Assembly (NCBI RefSeq): GCF_039545135.1
Contig: NZ_BAABRU010000004.1
Location: 62,001-126,000, forward strand
Reading direction: 5' to 3'
From: Herpetosiphon gulosus
Lineage (GTDB): Bacteria > Chloroflexota > Chloroflexia > Chloroflexales > Herpetosiphonaceae
DNA length: 64,000 nucleotides
Shown here: piece after piece, positions 50,189 through 58,921 of the stretch
Layout of the letters: each line of letters opens with the position of its first letter
Numbering within the stretch: position 1 is the first letter of the stretch
Notes under the pieces: model-generated
What the model saw: the letters and a program-made list of their open reading frames with translations, nothing else
The model's database searches: none
What the model was told of the DNA's origin: nothing
Program-made: the position numbers and the translations under genes

Positions 50189-51521
50189 GATCTTTGATAA
50201 TATCGACGACCACCAGAGTTAGGTCATCAGCTTGACGGGCGGCTCCCCGGAACTCATCGACCGCCGCACAATAGGCATCGATCAGGCCAGCCGTATTTTC
50301 GGCTTCAATATCGCGCACAGCGGCACACCAACGATCAAAACTATATAACTCGCGTTGCTCGTTCATGGTTTCAATCACGCCATCGGTATAGACCACCAAG
50401 CGATCATTGGCTTGCAATTGGATGGTTTGCTCGGCATAGGGGAAATTTCGAATCGAGCGCAGCGGCGTGCCAAAGGCCTCTAGCTCTTGCACCACCCCAT
50501 TACGCCGCAACAGCGGGAAAGGGTGACCAGCATTGGCAAAACGTAATTGATGATGGCGCAAATTCAGCACCCCATACCAGACTGTCATCATCTGATTGAC
50601 CGCATCGTCGGCGTGCAAAATGGCATTGACATGGCGCAAAACGTGGCCTGGATTGCGCGAACGGCGGGCTTCGCTGCGAATAATTGAGCGGGTCATCGCC
50701 ATCACCATGGCTGCTGCCACACTCTTGCCAGTTGCATCGCCCACGATAATGGCAATCTCATCGTCGTTCAAGCGAATCAGATCATACAAATCGCCGCTAG
50801 TTTCGAGCGCAGGCTGCACCGAAGCGCCAATATCAAGGCATTCGCTGTAGTGTTGGGGCTTGGGATAGAGTTCTTGCTGCAAATTACGGGCAATCGCCAA
50901 CTCTTGGCGAATCAGGGTATCTTGCATCAATTGCTGGCGAGCCGCTTGCAGCGAGATCATCGAATTATCAAGTGTGCGTTGATAAAGCCAAGCAATCGCT
51001 GTAGTTACTACAAAAAAGCTTAATATTGGTAATAGATCCGCTATCCAAGCAAAATTTGGTTGATATATTAAGTAAAAAATAATTGACATATTAATAAAAA
51101 ATGCTATAAGTGCAGATTGATAGTTCACCAAAAATGTAAATAACATAATACAGATACTGCACATATACATAAACAAATTAACAGAATTACTGCTGTCTGT
51201 CGCTGCTAGTGCCATAAACATTAGATTGGAATAGGCACAAAATATAATATATGGTTTATTATTATCGACTTTTTTGCTTACATACTTAATGAATAGAAAA
51301 TAACTCATATCAATTGCCAATATAAGCATTGGCATAAAGCGCATTTCTTGATTAATAATAGATGTAATAAAAATTAGTACTATAAAAAATAAATGAATAT
51401 AAATAACAACATTAATAATGGTATTAAAAAAAACAGATTTTCTTACAGAATCTGTTTGATCTTCGATATTCTTAGTACTTTTAATATCAATTAGGCCCAT
51501 AGTTATATATTCTTCAGCCAC
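50124..51521 (-). CDS. SpoIIE/RsbU-type PP2C phosphatase with AT-rich membrane domain
   Basis: The 465-aa protein has six N-terminal membrane helices (about 30-190), a short coiled coil, and a C-terminal PP2C_SIIE phosphatase (about 235-445): ETSGDLYDL, IIVGDATGKSVAAAMVMAM, FANAGHPFPLLRR, VVYTDGVIETMNE and RQADDLTLVVV. Such proteins dephosphorylate anti-anti-sigma or partner-switch proteins. The membrane half (about 50985-51521) is visibly AT-rich, with ATA, CTA and TTA codons, unlike the phosphatase half and neighbours. The start is GTG 51521; an ATG seven codons on is possible. No RsbV or RsbW gene is adjacent. Confidence 0.85.
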   Translation of the reverse strand: MAEEYITMGLIDIKSTKNIEDQTDSVRKSVFFNTIINVVIYIHLFFIVLIFITSIINQEMRFMPMLILAIDMSYFLFIKYVSKKVDNNKPYIIFCAYSNLMFMALAATDSSNSVNLFMYMCSICIMLFTFLVNYQSALIAFFINMSIIFYLIYQPNFAWIADLLPILSFFVVTTAIAWLYQRTLDNSMISLQAARQQLMQDTLIRQELAIARNLQQELYPKPQHYSECLDIGASVQPALETSGDLYDLIRLNDDEIAIIVGDATGKSVAAAMVMAMTRSIIRSEARRSRNPGHVLRHVNAILHADDAVNQMMTVWYGVLNLRHHQLRFANAGHPFPLLRRNGVVQELEAFGTPLRSIRNFPYAEQTIQLQANDRLVVYTDGVIETMNEQRELYSFDRWCAAVRDIEAENTAGLIDAYCAAVDEFRGAARQADDLTLVVVDIIKDPSEVVTLPVADTTAVVVTADQ

Positions 51522-51565
51522 AATATCATTACCTATAATATTGTGGCTGAATCCTAAACCAATAA

Positions 51566-51781
51566 TTAATACCAGCCGCTAATTCTAGCTGAGGCTCCTG
51601 ATCCTTGGAAATTGGTTGCAGATGCTTCGACCTGTTGCAATTCGTCATCAGTTAAGTTAAAACCATGGTTTTTGAGAGTTTCGGCAATATTGCTACTATC
51701 CAACAGTTCTTGGCGGAAGGCTTCGTCCGAGGTGGCTTGATCGATCAGGCGTTGAAACTCCACGCTGTACTTTGAACTCAT
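51566..51781 (-). CDS. RiPP-leader-like small peptide (Nif11/NHLP type)
   Basis: The 71-aa product reads as a leader of the Nif11/nitrile-hydratase-like group: SVEFQRLIDQATSDEAFRQE (about 6-25), LKNHGFNLTDDELQQVEAS (about 36-54), followed by a short Gly/Ser-rich tail ending ARISGWY. Such leaders direct modification enzymes, and the tail after about residue 54 could be the core peptide. No lanthipeptide, thiazole or radical-SAM enzyme is in the window, so maturation is unproven. GGAGGA 7 nt before the ATG is strong. It lies 44 nt upstream of the SpoIIE gene on the same strand, so they are co-directional. Confidence 0.7.
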   Translation of the reverse strand: MSSKYSVEFQRLIDQATSDEAFRQELLDSSNIAETLKNHGFNLTDDELQQVEASATNFQGSGASARISGWY

Positions 51782-51949
51782 ACGGGATTCCTCCAGAGTA
51801 TGGGTGTTGGATTGACCATCATTATATAAAGATCTTGGATATTAGCAATAGGTCAGGAGTTCAAGCCATTCTTACAGTTCAAGCAAGCCTTCGGCTACAA
51901 CAAGCAATGTATCTTTGGGTACAATCAACTGTTAGTTATGTTGAGTATA

Positions 51950-52570
51950 TTAATGCTTGAGCGTCGCGAGAATATAGTTAATCAGATCACGATCACGATC
52001 ATCAAGGCCATTCAATAAACGTTGGGGATCACGTTCGCCCGCCCAAATCTGCTCAACTGCCGCGCTGAGTTGCCAACCAAGGCTCTCAAGGTCTGCCAAG
52101 GTCAAGCGTAATTCGGCGCGTGGTAGCGCAGGATCGTCAGTTGCTGCTACAATAGCATCAAGCAAACTTGCAAAATCTTCGAGATCCATTCCGCCGCCAG
52201 CATCACTCTGTTGCACTACCAGCATTTGAATGCTGAGCAATAATTCACCGAGTTGGTCTTGCTCATGGCGTTCTAGCCGATCATACAAAAACTGAATTTG
52301 GGCTTGATCATTATTCAGCACTGCTTCGCGCAAATCAGCGGGCAGTTGTTCGATCAATTGCTCAATGGTCGGGGCTTCAGCGTAGCGGTCAAGGGCTTGC
52401 TCAATCTGGAGTTGTTGAAACTGCTCAAGTTGTTGGGCTACCAAGTGTTGTTGCTCGACTGACAGCATTGCAAAAGCGGCTTCAACCGCCAGCACATCGC
52501 CACTTTCAAGCGCTTGGAGTAAGGCTGGGGGCAAACTAGCAAGCAATTCGCGTAGTTCGGTGGTATTCAT
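51950..52570 (-). CDS. Helical hypothetical protein (206 aa)
   Basis: The protein is acidic and Leu/Gln-rich, all helical, with no membrane segment, and looks like two related helical-repeat halves (LRELLASLPPALLQALESGD and IEQLPADLREAVLNNDQAQI). No family is assigned. AAAGGAGG 5 nt before ATG 52570 is excellent. It is the upstream neighbour, on the same strand, of the leader-like peptide gene and is divergent from the acyltransferase gene. Confidence 0.7.
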   Translation of the reverse strand: MNTTELRELLASLPPALLQALESGDVLAVEAAFAMLSVEQQHLVAQQLEQFQQLQIEQALDRYAEAPTIEQLIEQLPADLREAVLNNDQAQIQFLYDRLERHEQDQLGELLLSIQMLVVQQSDAGGGMDLEDFASLLDAIVAATDDPALPRAELRLTLADLESLGWQLSAAVEQIWAGERDPQRLLNGLDDRDRDLINYILATLKH

Positions 52571-52619
52571 AACTGCCTCCTTTGCAGCTATCGTATCACA
52601 GAAATTTGGGGGTATTTTC

Positions 52620-53912
52620 ATGGGGCGTTTTGTACGTTGGCTGGTGTTTCGGCTCTTACGTTTGTACTACCCTCGCATCGCCGTCGAAGGCTTGGAGCAG
52701 TTGCCACGTGGGCGGGTAATGTTTGTGCTCAATCACCCCAATGGCTTGCTTGACCCGCTCTTGTTGATGTTAATTCTCGGCCAGCCGGTGGCATTTTTGG
52801 CCAAAAATACTTTTTTCAACAACCCCATTGGCCGTTGGATGATGCAAAGCTTTGGGGCATTGCCAATCTATCGCCAACGCGATGCCGCCGAAGGCAGCAA
52901 CACCCGCGATCAGAATGAAACGACCTTTGCCCGTTGTCGCCAACTTTTAGCTGATCAGCATCATTTAGCCTTATTTCCCGAAGGCACATCACATTCTGAG
53001 GCTTATTTGTTGCCGTTACGCTCAGGCGCAGCCCGGATTGCGCTCGGTGCCGAGGCTGAGCACAATTGGCAACTTGATCTCAACATCGTGCCAATTGGCT
53101 TATGGTATGAAGATAAACATATTTTTCGTTCTTCGGTGCTCTTATTAGTTGGCAAACCAATTCATGTAGCCGAATTTCAGCATGCCGAGGCTGAACGCGA
53201 ACAGGCAGTTGCTGGTTTGACCAGCCGTATGGCCGAGCATTTGGGTGGCGTGGTGTTTCAGGCAGGTAATGCCGAATTACTGCGTGGCCTGCCAGTGATG
53301 GTCGGCTGGACAGTTGATCGCTTGCGCCGCAAACGCCCAAGTGGCCGCGAAGCTTATACCTCGCTCACGCCCAGCGAACGGGTGCACTTGGCGACACTCG
53401 CTGCCAAAGCCCAGCGCTACGCTCGCACATTACGGCTTTTGGGCATCGCCGACCCATGGTCACCGCAATTACCCTTAGCGACCCGTTGGCGCTTTTGGCG
53501 CAAATTTCTGTGGACAGCCCTCGCCTTTATTCCTGCCGCTTGCGGCATTGTGCTCAGTTACCCAATGTATCGGCTTAGCGGAATCGTGGCCACCCGTGTA
53601 ACCAAAGAGCTAGAGGTGTTGAGCACGATTAAATTGATCGCAGGCATCGTGCTGCAACCAATTGGCTGGATTGTTAGCAGCTTGATCATCGGGTTATTGA
53701 CAACCTGGCAGGCTGGCCTGATTGTGCTTGTGCTGGCTCCATTATTTGGTTTTATTGCCCTGCGCTGGAGTGAACGCTGGCGGGCAGTGCGCGAAGCCAC
53801 CGCCGCTTCGTGGCTACGGTTGACCCAGCCCGACCTCACGACCCAACTCTTACAGCGCCGCCGCGATTTGGGTGAGCAAATTTCGAATACGATTTTGAGC
53901 TTGAACGATTAA
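52620..53912 (+). CDS. Lysophospholipid/glycerol-3-phosphate acyltransferase-like protein (PlsC family)
   Basis: The 430-aa protein has the acyltransferase core at the N-terminus: FVLNHPNGLLDPLLLML with the HxxxxxD motif (about 38-44), GALPIYRQRD, and LFPEGTSHSE (about 117-126), with IVPIGLWYED. The C-terminal third (about 295-400) carries three or four membrane helices ahead of a soluble helical tail. This is the GPAT-like PlsC variant with extra membrane helices. GGGGG precedes the ATG, 7 nt away. Terminator follows. Confidence 0.85.
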   Translation: MGRFVRWLVFRLLRLYYPRIAVEGLEQLPRGRVMFVLNHPNGLLDPLLLMLILGQPVAFLAKNTFFNNPIGRWMMQSFGALPIYRQRDAAEGSNTRDQNETTFARCRQLLADQHHLALFPEGTSHSEAYLLPLRSGAARIALGAEAEHNWQLDLNIVPIGLWYEDKHIFRSSVLLLVGKPIHVAEFQHAEAEREQAVAGLTSRMAEHLGGVVFQAGNAELLRGLPVMVGWTVDRLRRKRPSGREAYTSLTPSERVHLATLAAKAQRYARTLRLLGIADPWSPQLPLATRWRFWRKFLWTALAFIPAACGIVLSYPMYRLSGIVATRVTKELEVLSTIKLIAGIVLQPIGWIVSSLIIGLLTTWQAGLIVLVLAPLFGFIALRWSERWRAVREATAASWLRLTQPDLTTQLLQRRRDLGEQISNTILSLND

Positions 53913-53915
53913 TCA

Positions 53916-53946
53916 AAAACGCAGGATCAGGCTGATCCTGCGTTTT
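53916..53946. terminator. Bidirectional terminator between convergent genes
   Basis: Perfect 15-bp inverted repeat AAAACGCAGGATCAG / CTGATCCTGCGTTTT with A and T flanks, usable on both strands. Confidence 0.9.
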
Positions 53947-53951
53947 AACAT

Positions 53952-54875
53952 TTAAATTAATTCAACAGCCTGCGGGTTGCGTTCGAAAAACAGTTTCAAG
54001 CCACGTACACTCATCGACAAATTACCCCACAACACCAAATTCAGCGCTGGCGAAACTGGCTCGTTGGTCGGTAGCGCTCGTTCAACAATCGCCTCAACTG
54101 GCAATTCAGCCAAATGCAAATGATCACGCACATCGCGCACAATTTTGACTAAGCGTTCATGCATTTCTTCAATTGCCAAGGCTGGTACTGCCACAGTTGG
54201 GCCAAAGTGCGAAGGCAACAATTGGCGAATTGGATAGCGGGCCAAGGTTCGGAAGGCTTGCAGTTGATCGGCCAAATTAAAGGCTGGCGGCGGGGTAACT
54301 GGCATATTTAAATCATAGGTGCTCATTAAAATACCGATTGAATCGCCAGCCCACATTGTGCCCGAGTGGGCTTCCCAAAACGCCAGATGATCGGGCGAGT
54401 GGCCAGGCGTTGGCACTGCTTGCAAGCTAATCCCCTTGCCAAGATTCAGGTTTAGATTTTCGGCGGCAACCATTCGTTCGGCAGCAATTGGCTGCATCGT
54501 GCCATAGACATGCCACATCTGACCAACCGCGCGTTCGACGCTGCGCATTAAGCGGCTTGGCTCGACCAAATGTTCAGCGGTCATTGAATGCAAATAAACT
54601 TTAGCATTGGGCAAATGCTGAGTCAACATTCCTGCGCCGCCGCTGTGATCCATATGCACATGAGTTAAGAGAATGTGCTCAACTGCTTCAGGATCAATGC
54701 CCAATTGTTGCAAACCAGCTAAAGTTGCCTCAGCAGTTAATGATGTACCAGTTTCGATCAAGGCAACCTGATCGCCTTGTATCACATAGGTTGCGCCAAA
54801 ACCATCGGTTGTTAGCAGGCCATTATCGATCATGGCGATATGATCGCTTAGTTGGGTGAGCGGAACTTGCATCAT
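53952..54875 (-). CDS. Metallo-beta-lactamase fold hydrolase
   Basis: The 307-aa protein has the MBL metal motif HVHMDHSGG (H-x-H-x-D-H, about 72-80), then the third ligand His in VPTPGHSPDHLAF (about 159-171), the bridging Asp in MWAGDSIG (about 180-187), and a final His in LLPSHFGPT (about 225). The C-terminal helical domain is long. This resembles the lactonase/glyoxalase-II or flavodiiron-like group. ATGATG offers two starts; GGAG upstream favours either within one codon. Confidence 0.82.
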   Translation of the reverse strand: MMQVPLTQLSDHIAMIDNGLLTTDGFGATYVIQGDQVALIETGTSLTAEATLAGLQQLGIDPEAVEHILLTHVHMDHSGGAGMLTQHLPNAKVYLHSMTAEHLVEPSRLMRSVERAVGQMWHVYGTMQPIAAERMVAAENLNLNLGKGISLQAVPTPGHSPDHLAFWEAHSGTMWAGDSIGILMSTYDLNMPVTPPPAFNLADQLQAFRTLARYPIRQLLPSHFGPTVAVPALAIEEMHERLVKIVRDVRDHLHLAELPVEAIVERALPTNEPVSPALNLVLWGNLSMSVRGLKLFFERNPQAVELI

Positions 54876-54985
54876 TGCACTCCGATTGCGTTACAAAATC
54901 AATTCATCGCTATTCTACCTGATTCAGCAAATCGCAAGCCTAGCTATTTGACAACAACAAACTGTTAGGCATCGAGTGATGCAAT

Positions 54986-55015
54986 TTGACATGGTTTAGA
55001 CGGTCAGGCTATAAT
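54986..55015 (+). promoter_or_regulatory. Promoter of the rpmH-rnpA operon
   Basis: TTGACA (54986-54991), 18-nt spacer, TATAAT (55010-55015). It gives a leader of about 100 nt before rpmH. Confidence 0.85.
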
Positions 55016-55121
55016 AGATAAGCTACAGCGCGTCCATGGCGGCGTGCTATCAATTTTGTCTTATCTATACAGAAGCGCGAGCACGCGCTTTTGTTTCGTC
55101 TGACACCGGAGGATTCGCACA

Positions 55122-55298
55122 ATGCCAAAACGAACTTGGCAACCAAAACGCATCAAGCGCCGCCGTGTTCACGGTTTCTTGGAGCGCATGCAAACTCGCA
55201 CAGGCCGCGCCGTTTTGAAAGCACGTCGTCAACGTGGCCGCTGGAAGTTAACTGTTAGCGACAAACGCCGACCAGCAGGCCCAGGCGGTCATCGCTAG
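55122..55298 (+). CDS. rpmH: 50S ribosomal protein L34
   Basis: The 58-aa basic protein has the L34 core [19 protein letters not shown] and [20 protein letters not shown] (about 26-45) and a short C-terminal extension ([13 protein letters not shown]) past the usual 44-47 residues. ACCGGAGGA precedes the ATG. It is the first gene of the rpmH-rnpA-yidD-yidC-khpB cluster, and it stops 3 nt before rnpA. Confidence 0.95.
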   Translation: MPKRTWQPKRIKRRRVHGFLERMQTRTGRAVLKARRQRGRWKLTVSDKRRPAGPGGHR

Positions 55299-55301
55299 AT
55301 A

Positions 55302-55673
55302 ATGCAACGTTCACAGCGCCTTCGCTCGCCACGCGATTTTCGCCGCGTTCGCGAAGGCGGTCGTACATGGTCACATCCACTATTGGTCTTGAGCGTCGCA
55401 CCAGCGCGGGCCAATCGCGTTCGTTGTGGCATTGTCGTTCGCAAGTCGCTGGGCACAGCCGTCGAACGCAATCGCTACAAACGCCAAGTGCGCGAAGCAA
55501 CACGTTTGGTCTACGATCAAATTCGCCCAGGTTGGGATGTGATATTTATTGTACGAGCGGGATTTCGCACAGCGGCCTGGGAGCAGATTCAGCAGGCCGT
55601 TTCGCGTTTACTGCAACAAGCGCAGCTATGGCATGATCGTGAACAACCATCACAGGAAGATCGCCATGGGTAA
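55302..55673 (+). CDS. rnpA: Ribonuclease P protein component
   Basis: RnpA is the protein cofactor of RNase P, which removes tRNA 5' leaders. The 123-aa protein opens with [20 protein letters not shown] and contains the RNR signature region [20 protein letters not shown] (about 47-66). It follows rpmH by 3 nt. Its stop overlaps the yidD start by 8 nt. Confidence 0.92.
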   Translation: MQRSQRLRSPRDFRRVREGGRTWSHPLLVLSVAPARANRVRCGIVVRKSLGTAVERNRYKRQVREATRLVYDQIRPGWDVIFIVRAGFRTAAWEQIQQAVSRLLQQAQLWHDREQPSQEDRHG

Positions 55674-55872
55674 GATCTTATTGGCACTCATACGCTTGTA
55701 CCAGCGTTTTTCGCGATATACACCACCAAGTTGTATCTATACGCCAACCTGTTCCCACTATGGCTATCAAGCTATCGCGAAATATGGGGCATTCAAAGGT
55801 ACATGGTTGACACTGAAACGGATCGCCCGTTGCCATCCATGGGCACAGGGTGGTGAAGACCCTGTTCCATAG
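55666..55872 (+). CDS. yidD: Membrane protein insertion efficiency factor YidD
   Basis: The 68-aa protein has the YidD pattern [20 protein letters not shown] (about 8-27), with the conserved cysteines in PPSC and [23 protein letters not shown] (about 27-49) and RCHPWAQGG near the end. YidD helps YidC-dependent membrane insertion. It starts at the ATG in ATGGGTAA, overlapping rnpA by 8 nt, so it is coupled. Confidence 0.9.
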   Translation: MGKILLALIRLYQRFSRYTPPSCIYTPTCSHYGYQAIAKYGAFKGTWLTLKRIARCHPWAQGGEDPVP

Positions 55873-55890
55873 TCTGGCACAGGGTTTTTT
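55860..55890 (+). terminator. Internal terminator at the yidD/yidC junction
   Basis: CCCTGT (55860-55865) pairs with ACAGGG (55879-55884), followed by six T (55885-55890). The left arm overlaps the last yidD codons and stop. It would attenuate transcription into yidC. Confidence 0.65.
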
Positions 55891-55917
55891 GCTATAACAA
55901 CGTAGGAATACACGGCT

Positions 55918-56853
55918 ATGAATTTTCTTGGTCCAATCTTTTTACCATTTCTCGAATGGCTGTTCCATCTGTTTGGCAACTTGGGGTGGGCAATTATCGC
56001 CTTTACGATTTTAGTTCGTTTGGGTATGTTGCCGCTCACGCTTAAGCAATTACGTTCGCAACGCAAAATTATGGTGATTCAGCCAAAATTGCGCGAATTG
56101 CAACGCAAATATGGCAAAGATCGCGAAAAACTCACCCAAGAAACCATGAAACTCTATCGTGAGCATGGAGCCAACCCCGTCGGTGGTTGTTTACCGCTCT
56201 TGATTTCATTGCCAATTTTGTTTGGGGTTTGGCAAGCGATTCAATTATTTGGCACCGAAGTCGAAACCACTGCTGCACAAGTACAGTTTTTGTGGTTGCC
56301 CCGCTTAACGCCCTTGATTGAAAATGGCGTGACCGTCAACAGTGCCCACGACCCCTACTTTATTTTACCCATTTTGGCGATCGCGCTCCAATTCATCACA
56401 ACCTTGATGGCGATGCAACGCAACCCTGACCCACAGCAAGCCTCAATGAATAAAGTGATGATGTTTATGCCATTTCTGTTTGGCTTTATCTATTTCCAAT
56501 TCCCAGCAGGGGCCACGCTTTACTCAGTCACGGGGTCGTTGATTCAATTGGTGCAACAATATTTCACCTCGGGCTTTGGCTTGTTATCCAAATATTTGCC
56601 ATTTTTGCCCGAAAAAACTGGTTTCTTGCACCAACCATTGCCAGAATCGGCTACAATCACGATTGAAGAACCAGAAACCCCCAGTGATCAACCCCAGCGC
56701 CGCGATTTTTGGGCTGTGCTCGGGAAATTAGAACCAGTTGTTGATGTCAGCGCCGCAGGAGCTACCGCCGATAGTGGTAGCAGCGACATCGCAGCCGAAC
56801 AAGCAATTGAAGATGTTAAGGCGCAGCTTGGCAAGCCGAAAAAACGGCGCTAG
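55918..56853 (+). CDS. yidC: Membrane protein insertase YidC/OxaI family
   Basis: The 311-aa insertase inserts and folds proteins in the membrane. It shows the YidC core with an N-terminal helix, FTILVRLGMLPLTLKQLRSQ with the conserved Arg in the hydrophilic groove (about 33-52), LPLLISLPILFGVWQAIQLF, IALQFITTLMAMQ, and MPFLFGFIYFQFPAGATLY (about 181-199). The large E. coli-type periplasmic P1 domain is absent, as in Gram-positive YidC (SpoIIIJ). An acidic C-terminal tail (about 245-300) ends KPKKRR. Confidence 0.93.
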   Translation: MNFLGPIFLPFLEWLFHLFGNLGWAIIAFTILVRLGMLPLTLKQLRSQRKIMVIQPKLRELQRKYGKDREKLTQETMKLYREHGANPVGGCLPLLISLPILFGVWQAIQLFGTEVETTAAQVQFLWLPRLTPLIENGVTVNSAHDPYFILPILAIALQFITTLMAMQRNPDPQQASMNKVMMFMPFLFGFIYFQFPAGATLYSVTGSLIQLVQQYFTSGFGLLSKYLPFLPEKTGFLHQPLPESATITIEEPETPSDQPQRRDFWAVLGKLEPVVDVSAAGATADSGSSDIAAEQAIEDVKAQLGKPKKRR

Positions 56854-56886
56854 TCTCGGCTTATAATTCGGAGGAACGTGTAGGAC

Positions 56887-57609
56887 ATGGCGTTGCAAAA
56901 AGTTGAAGTACGCGCAGCAAGCGTGGCCGAGGCCGTGGCTCAAGCCCTCGCCCAACTCGGCAAAGATGAAGATGAAGCTCTGATCGAGGTTTTAGCGCAA
57001 ACCGCTGATTCAGCCCTTGTCCGCGTCAGCGTCGATGATGATGAGGATGAGTTGCTCGCTGAGTATGGCGATGAGGACGATGAGGAGCAACCCAAACGTC
57101 GTCGCCGCCGTGTAGCAAGCACCGATGAGCAAACTGTCGCGCTCGCTCGCCAGTTGCTCGAGGCGTTGCTCACCCGCATGAACATCGATGCCTTTGTAAC
57201 GCCAGTTGTACAGAAGGCTAAAGGCTCCGATGATGAAGAAGATACGCTAACCTTGCATATCGAGGGTGTCGATGAAGAAACCACTGGCCTGATGATTGGC
57301 CGCCGTGGCGAAACCTTGCGCTCATTGCAATATCTGCTGAATGTCTTGATTCATCGCCAAACTGGGCGCTGGTCGCAAGTTGTGATCGATATTGGCCAAT
57401 ATCGCCAACGTCGCCAAGATTCGCTTGAGGGCTTGGCACTGCGCATGGCTGAACGGGTACGCCAATCAGGCCGCCCAATGCCACTTGAGCCAATGAGTTC
57501 ATTCGAGCGCCGTATCATTCATATGGCGTTGCGCGACGATCCGTCAGTCTATACCGAAAGTGCTGGCGAAGGTGAGCATCGAAAAATTGTTATTTATCCA
57601 AAACGCTAA
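56887..57609 (+). CDS. khpB: RNA-binding protein KhpB (Jag/EloR)
   Basis: The 240-aa protein has an N-terminal Jag_N domain (about 2-48), an acidic linker (about 50-70) with a five-Arg cluster at 73-77, a KH domain with GRRGETLRSLQYLLNVLIHR (about 139-158) and a C-terminal R3H domain (RQDSLEGLALRMAERV through RRIIHMAL, about 178-220). KhpB pairs with KhpA to bind RNA and control cell elongation. It lies downstream of yidC, as in most bacteria. Confidence 0.92.
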   Translation: MALQKVEVRAASVAEAVAQALAQLGKDEDEALIEVLAQTADSALVRVSVDDDEDELLAEYGDEDDEEQPKRRRRRVASTDEQTVALARQLLEALLTRMNIDAFVTPVVQKAKGSDDEEDTLTLHIEGVDEETTGLMIGRRGETLRSLQYLLNVLIHRQTGRWSQVVIDIGQYRQRRQDSLEGLALRMAERVRQSGRPMPLEPMSSFERRIIHMALRDDPSVYTESAGEGEHRKIVIYPKR

Positions 57610-57684
57610 TCAATGGCGATTAGCGCTCGTGTTCAGCGGGTGTTGCACTCCAACGCCCGCTAACACATATCGAAGGAGTCGATG

Positions 57685-58668
57685 ATGATTCCCTTAACTA
57701 CCCTGCCCAGCACCGTCAGCATCCGCGAAGTTGGCCCCCGCGATGGCTTGCAAAATGAGGATCGTATCCTCACCACCGAGCAAAAAATCCTGTTGATCAA
57801 TGCCCTCAATAATTCCGGCTTGCGCCAAATTGAAGTTGGTTCGTTCGTCAACCCGCGCTATGTGCCACAAATGGCTGATACTGCCGAGGTTTTCGCGCGA
57901 ATCGAACGCCGCCCTGATGTGATTTATAGCGCAATTGCGCCAAATTTACGTGGGGCACAACGGGCAATCGAAGCTCGAGCCGATTCAGTCCAGGTCTTTT
58001 TGAGTGCTTCCGAGAGCCATAATCAAAGCAATGTGCGCATGAGCATCAACGAATCGCTGGCTGCTGCCGCCGATATTGCGCTAGCGCTCAAAGAAGCTTC
58101 GATTGAATTTGAGGCGGTACTTTCGGTGGTGTTTGGCTGTCCCTTTGAAAACGATGTGCCGATCGAGCGGGTTGTAACCATGACTGAACGGCTCTTGGCA
58201 CTAGGAGCCAGCCAAATTACGCTTGGCGATACCACGGGTATGGCTCATCCTCGCTTAGTCCAAGCGGTTGTGCGGGCCTTGCGCGAGCGCTTTCCCCAAG
58301 CCCCCTTACGCTTGCACCCTCATAGCGCTCGTGGCGCAGGCTTGGCCAATGTTCTCGCCGCACTCGAAGTTGGGATCGACCGAATCGATGCGAGCATTGG
58401 CGGGATCGGTGGTTGTCCCTTCGCCCCAGGTGCGCCAGGCAATATCTGCACCGAAGATACCGTGCATATGCTCCACGAAATGGGCATCGACACGGGCCTC
58501 GATATTCCAAAATTGGTTTCATGTGCCAAATTAATTGAAAGCTTGTTGGGCCATGAAGTGCCTGGCCAAGTGATCAAAGGTGGCATTTGTGGCCATATTC
58601 CAGGTGGCAAAATGCGCCCATGGAACGAAACCGAAATTCTTGCTCAACCAGTTAGCCGCACAGTTTAA
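57685..58668 (+). CDS. mvaB: Hydroxymethylglutaryl-CoA lyase
   Basis: This enzyme cleaves HMG-CoA to acetoacetate and acetyl-CoA in leucine degradation. The 327-aa TIM barrel has VSIREVGPRDGLQNE with the metal-binding Asp (about 12-26), EVGSFVNPRYVPQM, SQITLGDTTGMAHP, LHPHSARGAG with the metal His pair, and DASIGGIGGCPFAPGAPGN with the catalytic Cys (about 235-253). The start 57685 is chosen for GGAG at 6-nt spacing; ATG 57682 is 3 nt earlier. It follows khpB by 75 nt. Terminator follows. Confidence 0.92.
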   Translation: MIPLTTLPSTVSIREVGPRDGLQNEDRILTTEQKILLINALNNSGLRQIEVGSFVNPRYVPQMADTAEVFARIERRPDVIYSAIAPNLRGAQRAIEARADSVQVFLSASESHNQSNVRMSINESLAAAADIALALKEASIEFEAVLSVVFGCPFENDVPIERVVTMTERLLALGASQITLGDTTGMAHPRLVQAVVRALRERFPQAPLRLHPHSARGAGLANVLAALEVGIDRIDASIGGIGGCPFAPGAPGNICTEDTVHMLHEMGIDTGLDIPKLVSCAKLIESLLGHEVPGQVIKGGICGHIPGGKMRPWNETEILAQPVSRTV

Positions 58669-58673
58669 ATAAC

Positions 58674-58713
58674 TACAACCCATCCAATTGCTAGCATAAT
58701 TGGATGGGTTGTA
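58674..58713 (+). terminator. Intrinsic terminator after mvaB
   Basis: Perfect 16-bp stem TACAACCCATCCAATT (58674-58689) / AATTGGATGGGTTGTA (58698-58713). Confidence 0.8.
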
Positions 58714-58921
58714 AATTCCCCGTTCTAAGACCCATGCCAACAAGCCTAACCCACAGGCTAGCGCAAAGTCATCCCCTATTTGCCTAAGCAAAACGCTACG
58801 AATCATTATAGGAGCTTGCAAAACGGGCTATAACAGGGCGGACTGATAGACCATATCATCTAAGGGCTATCAGATCTATGCTGCCAGCATTCGACATTTA
58901 ACTATTGACGGGATTGCCACA

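Noticed and set aside
50988-51545. Prophage or insertion sequence explaining the AT-rich stretch
   Set aside because: It encodes in-frame membrane helices of the phosphatase, with no transposase or inverted ends.
55020-55121. Possible replication origin near rpmH
   Set aside because: The cluster often lies by oriC, but there is no dnaA, no TTATCCACA-type boxes and no AT-rich unwinding region visible here.
58714-58921. tRNA or small RNA gene in the gap after mvaB
   Set aside because: I looked for cloverleaf arms and a T-loop but found none; a search with a covariance tool was not possible.
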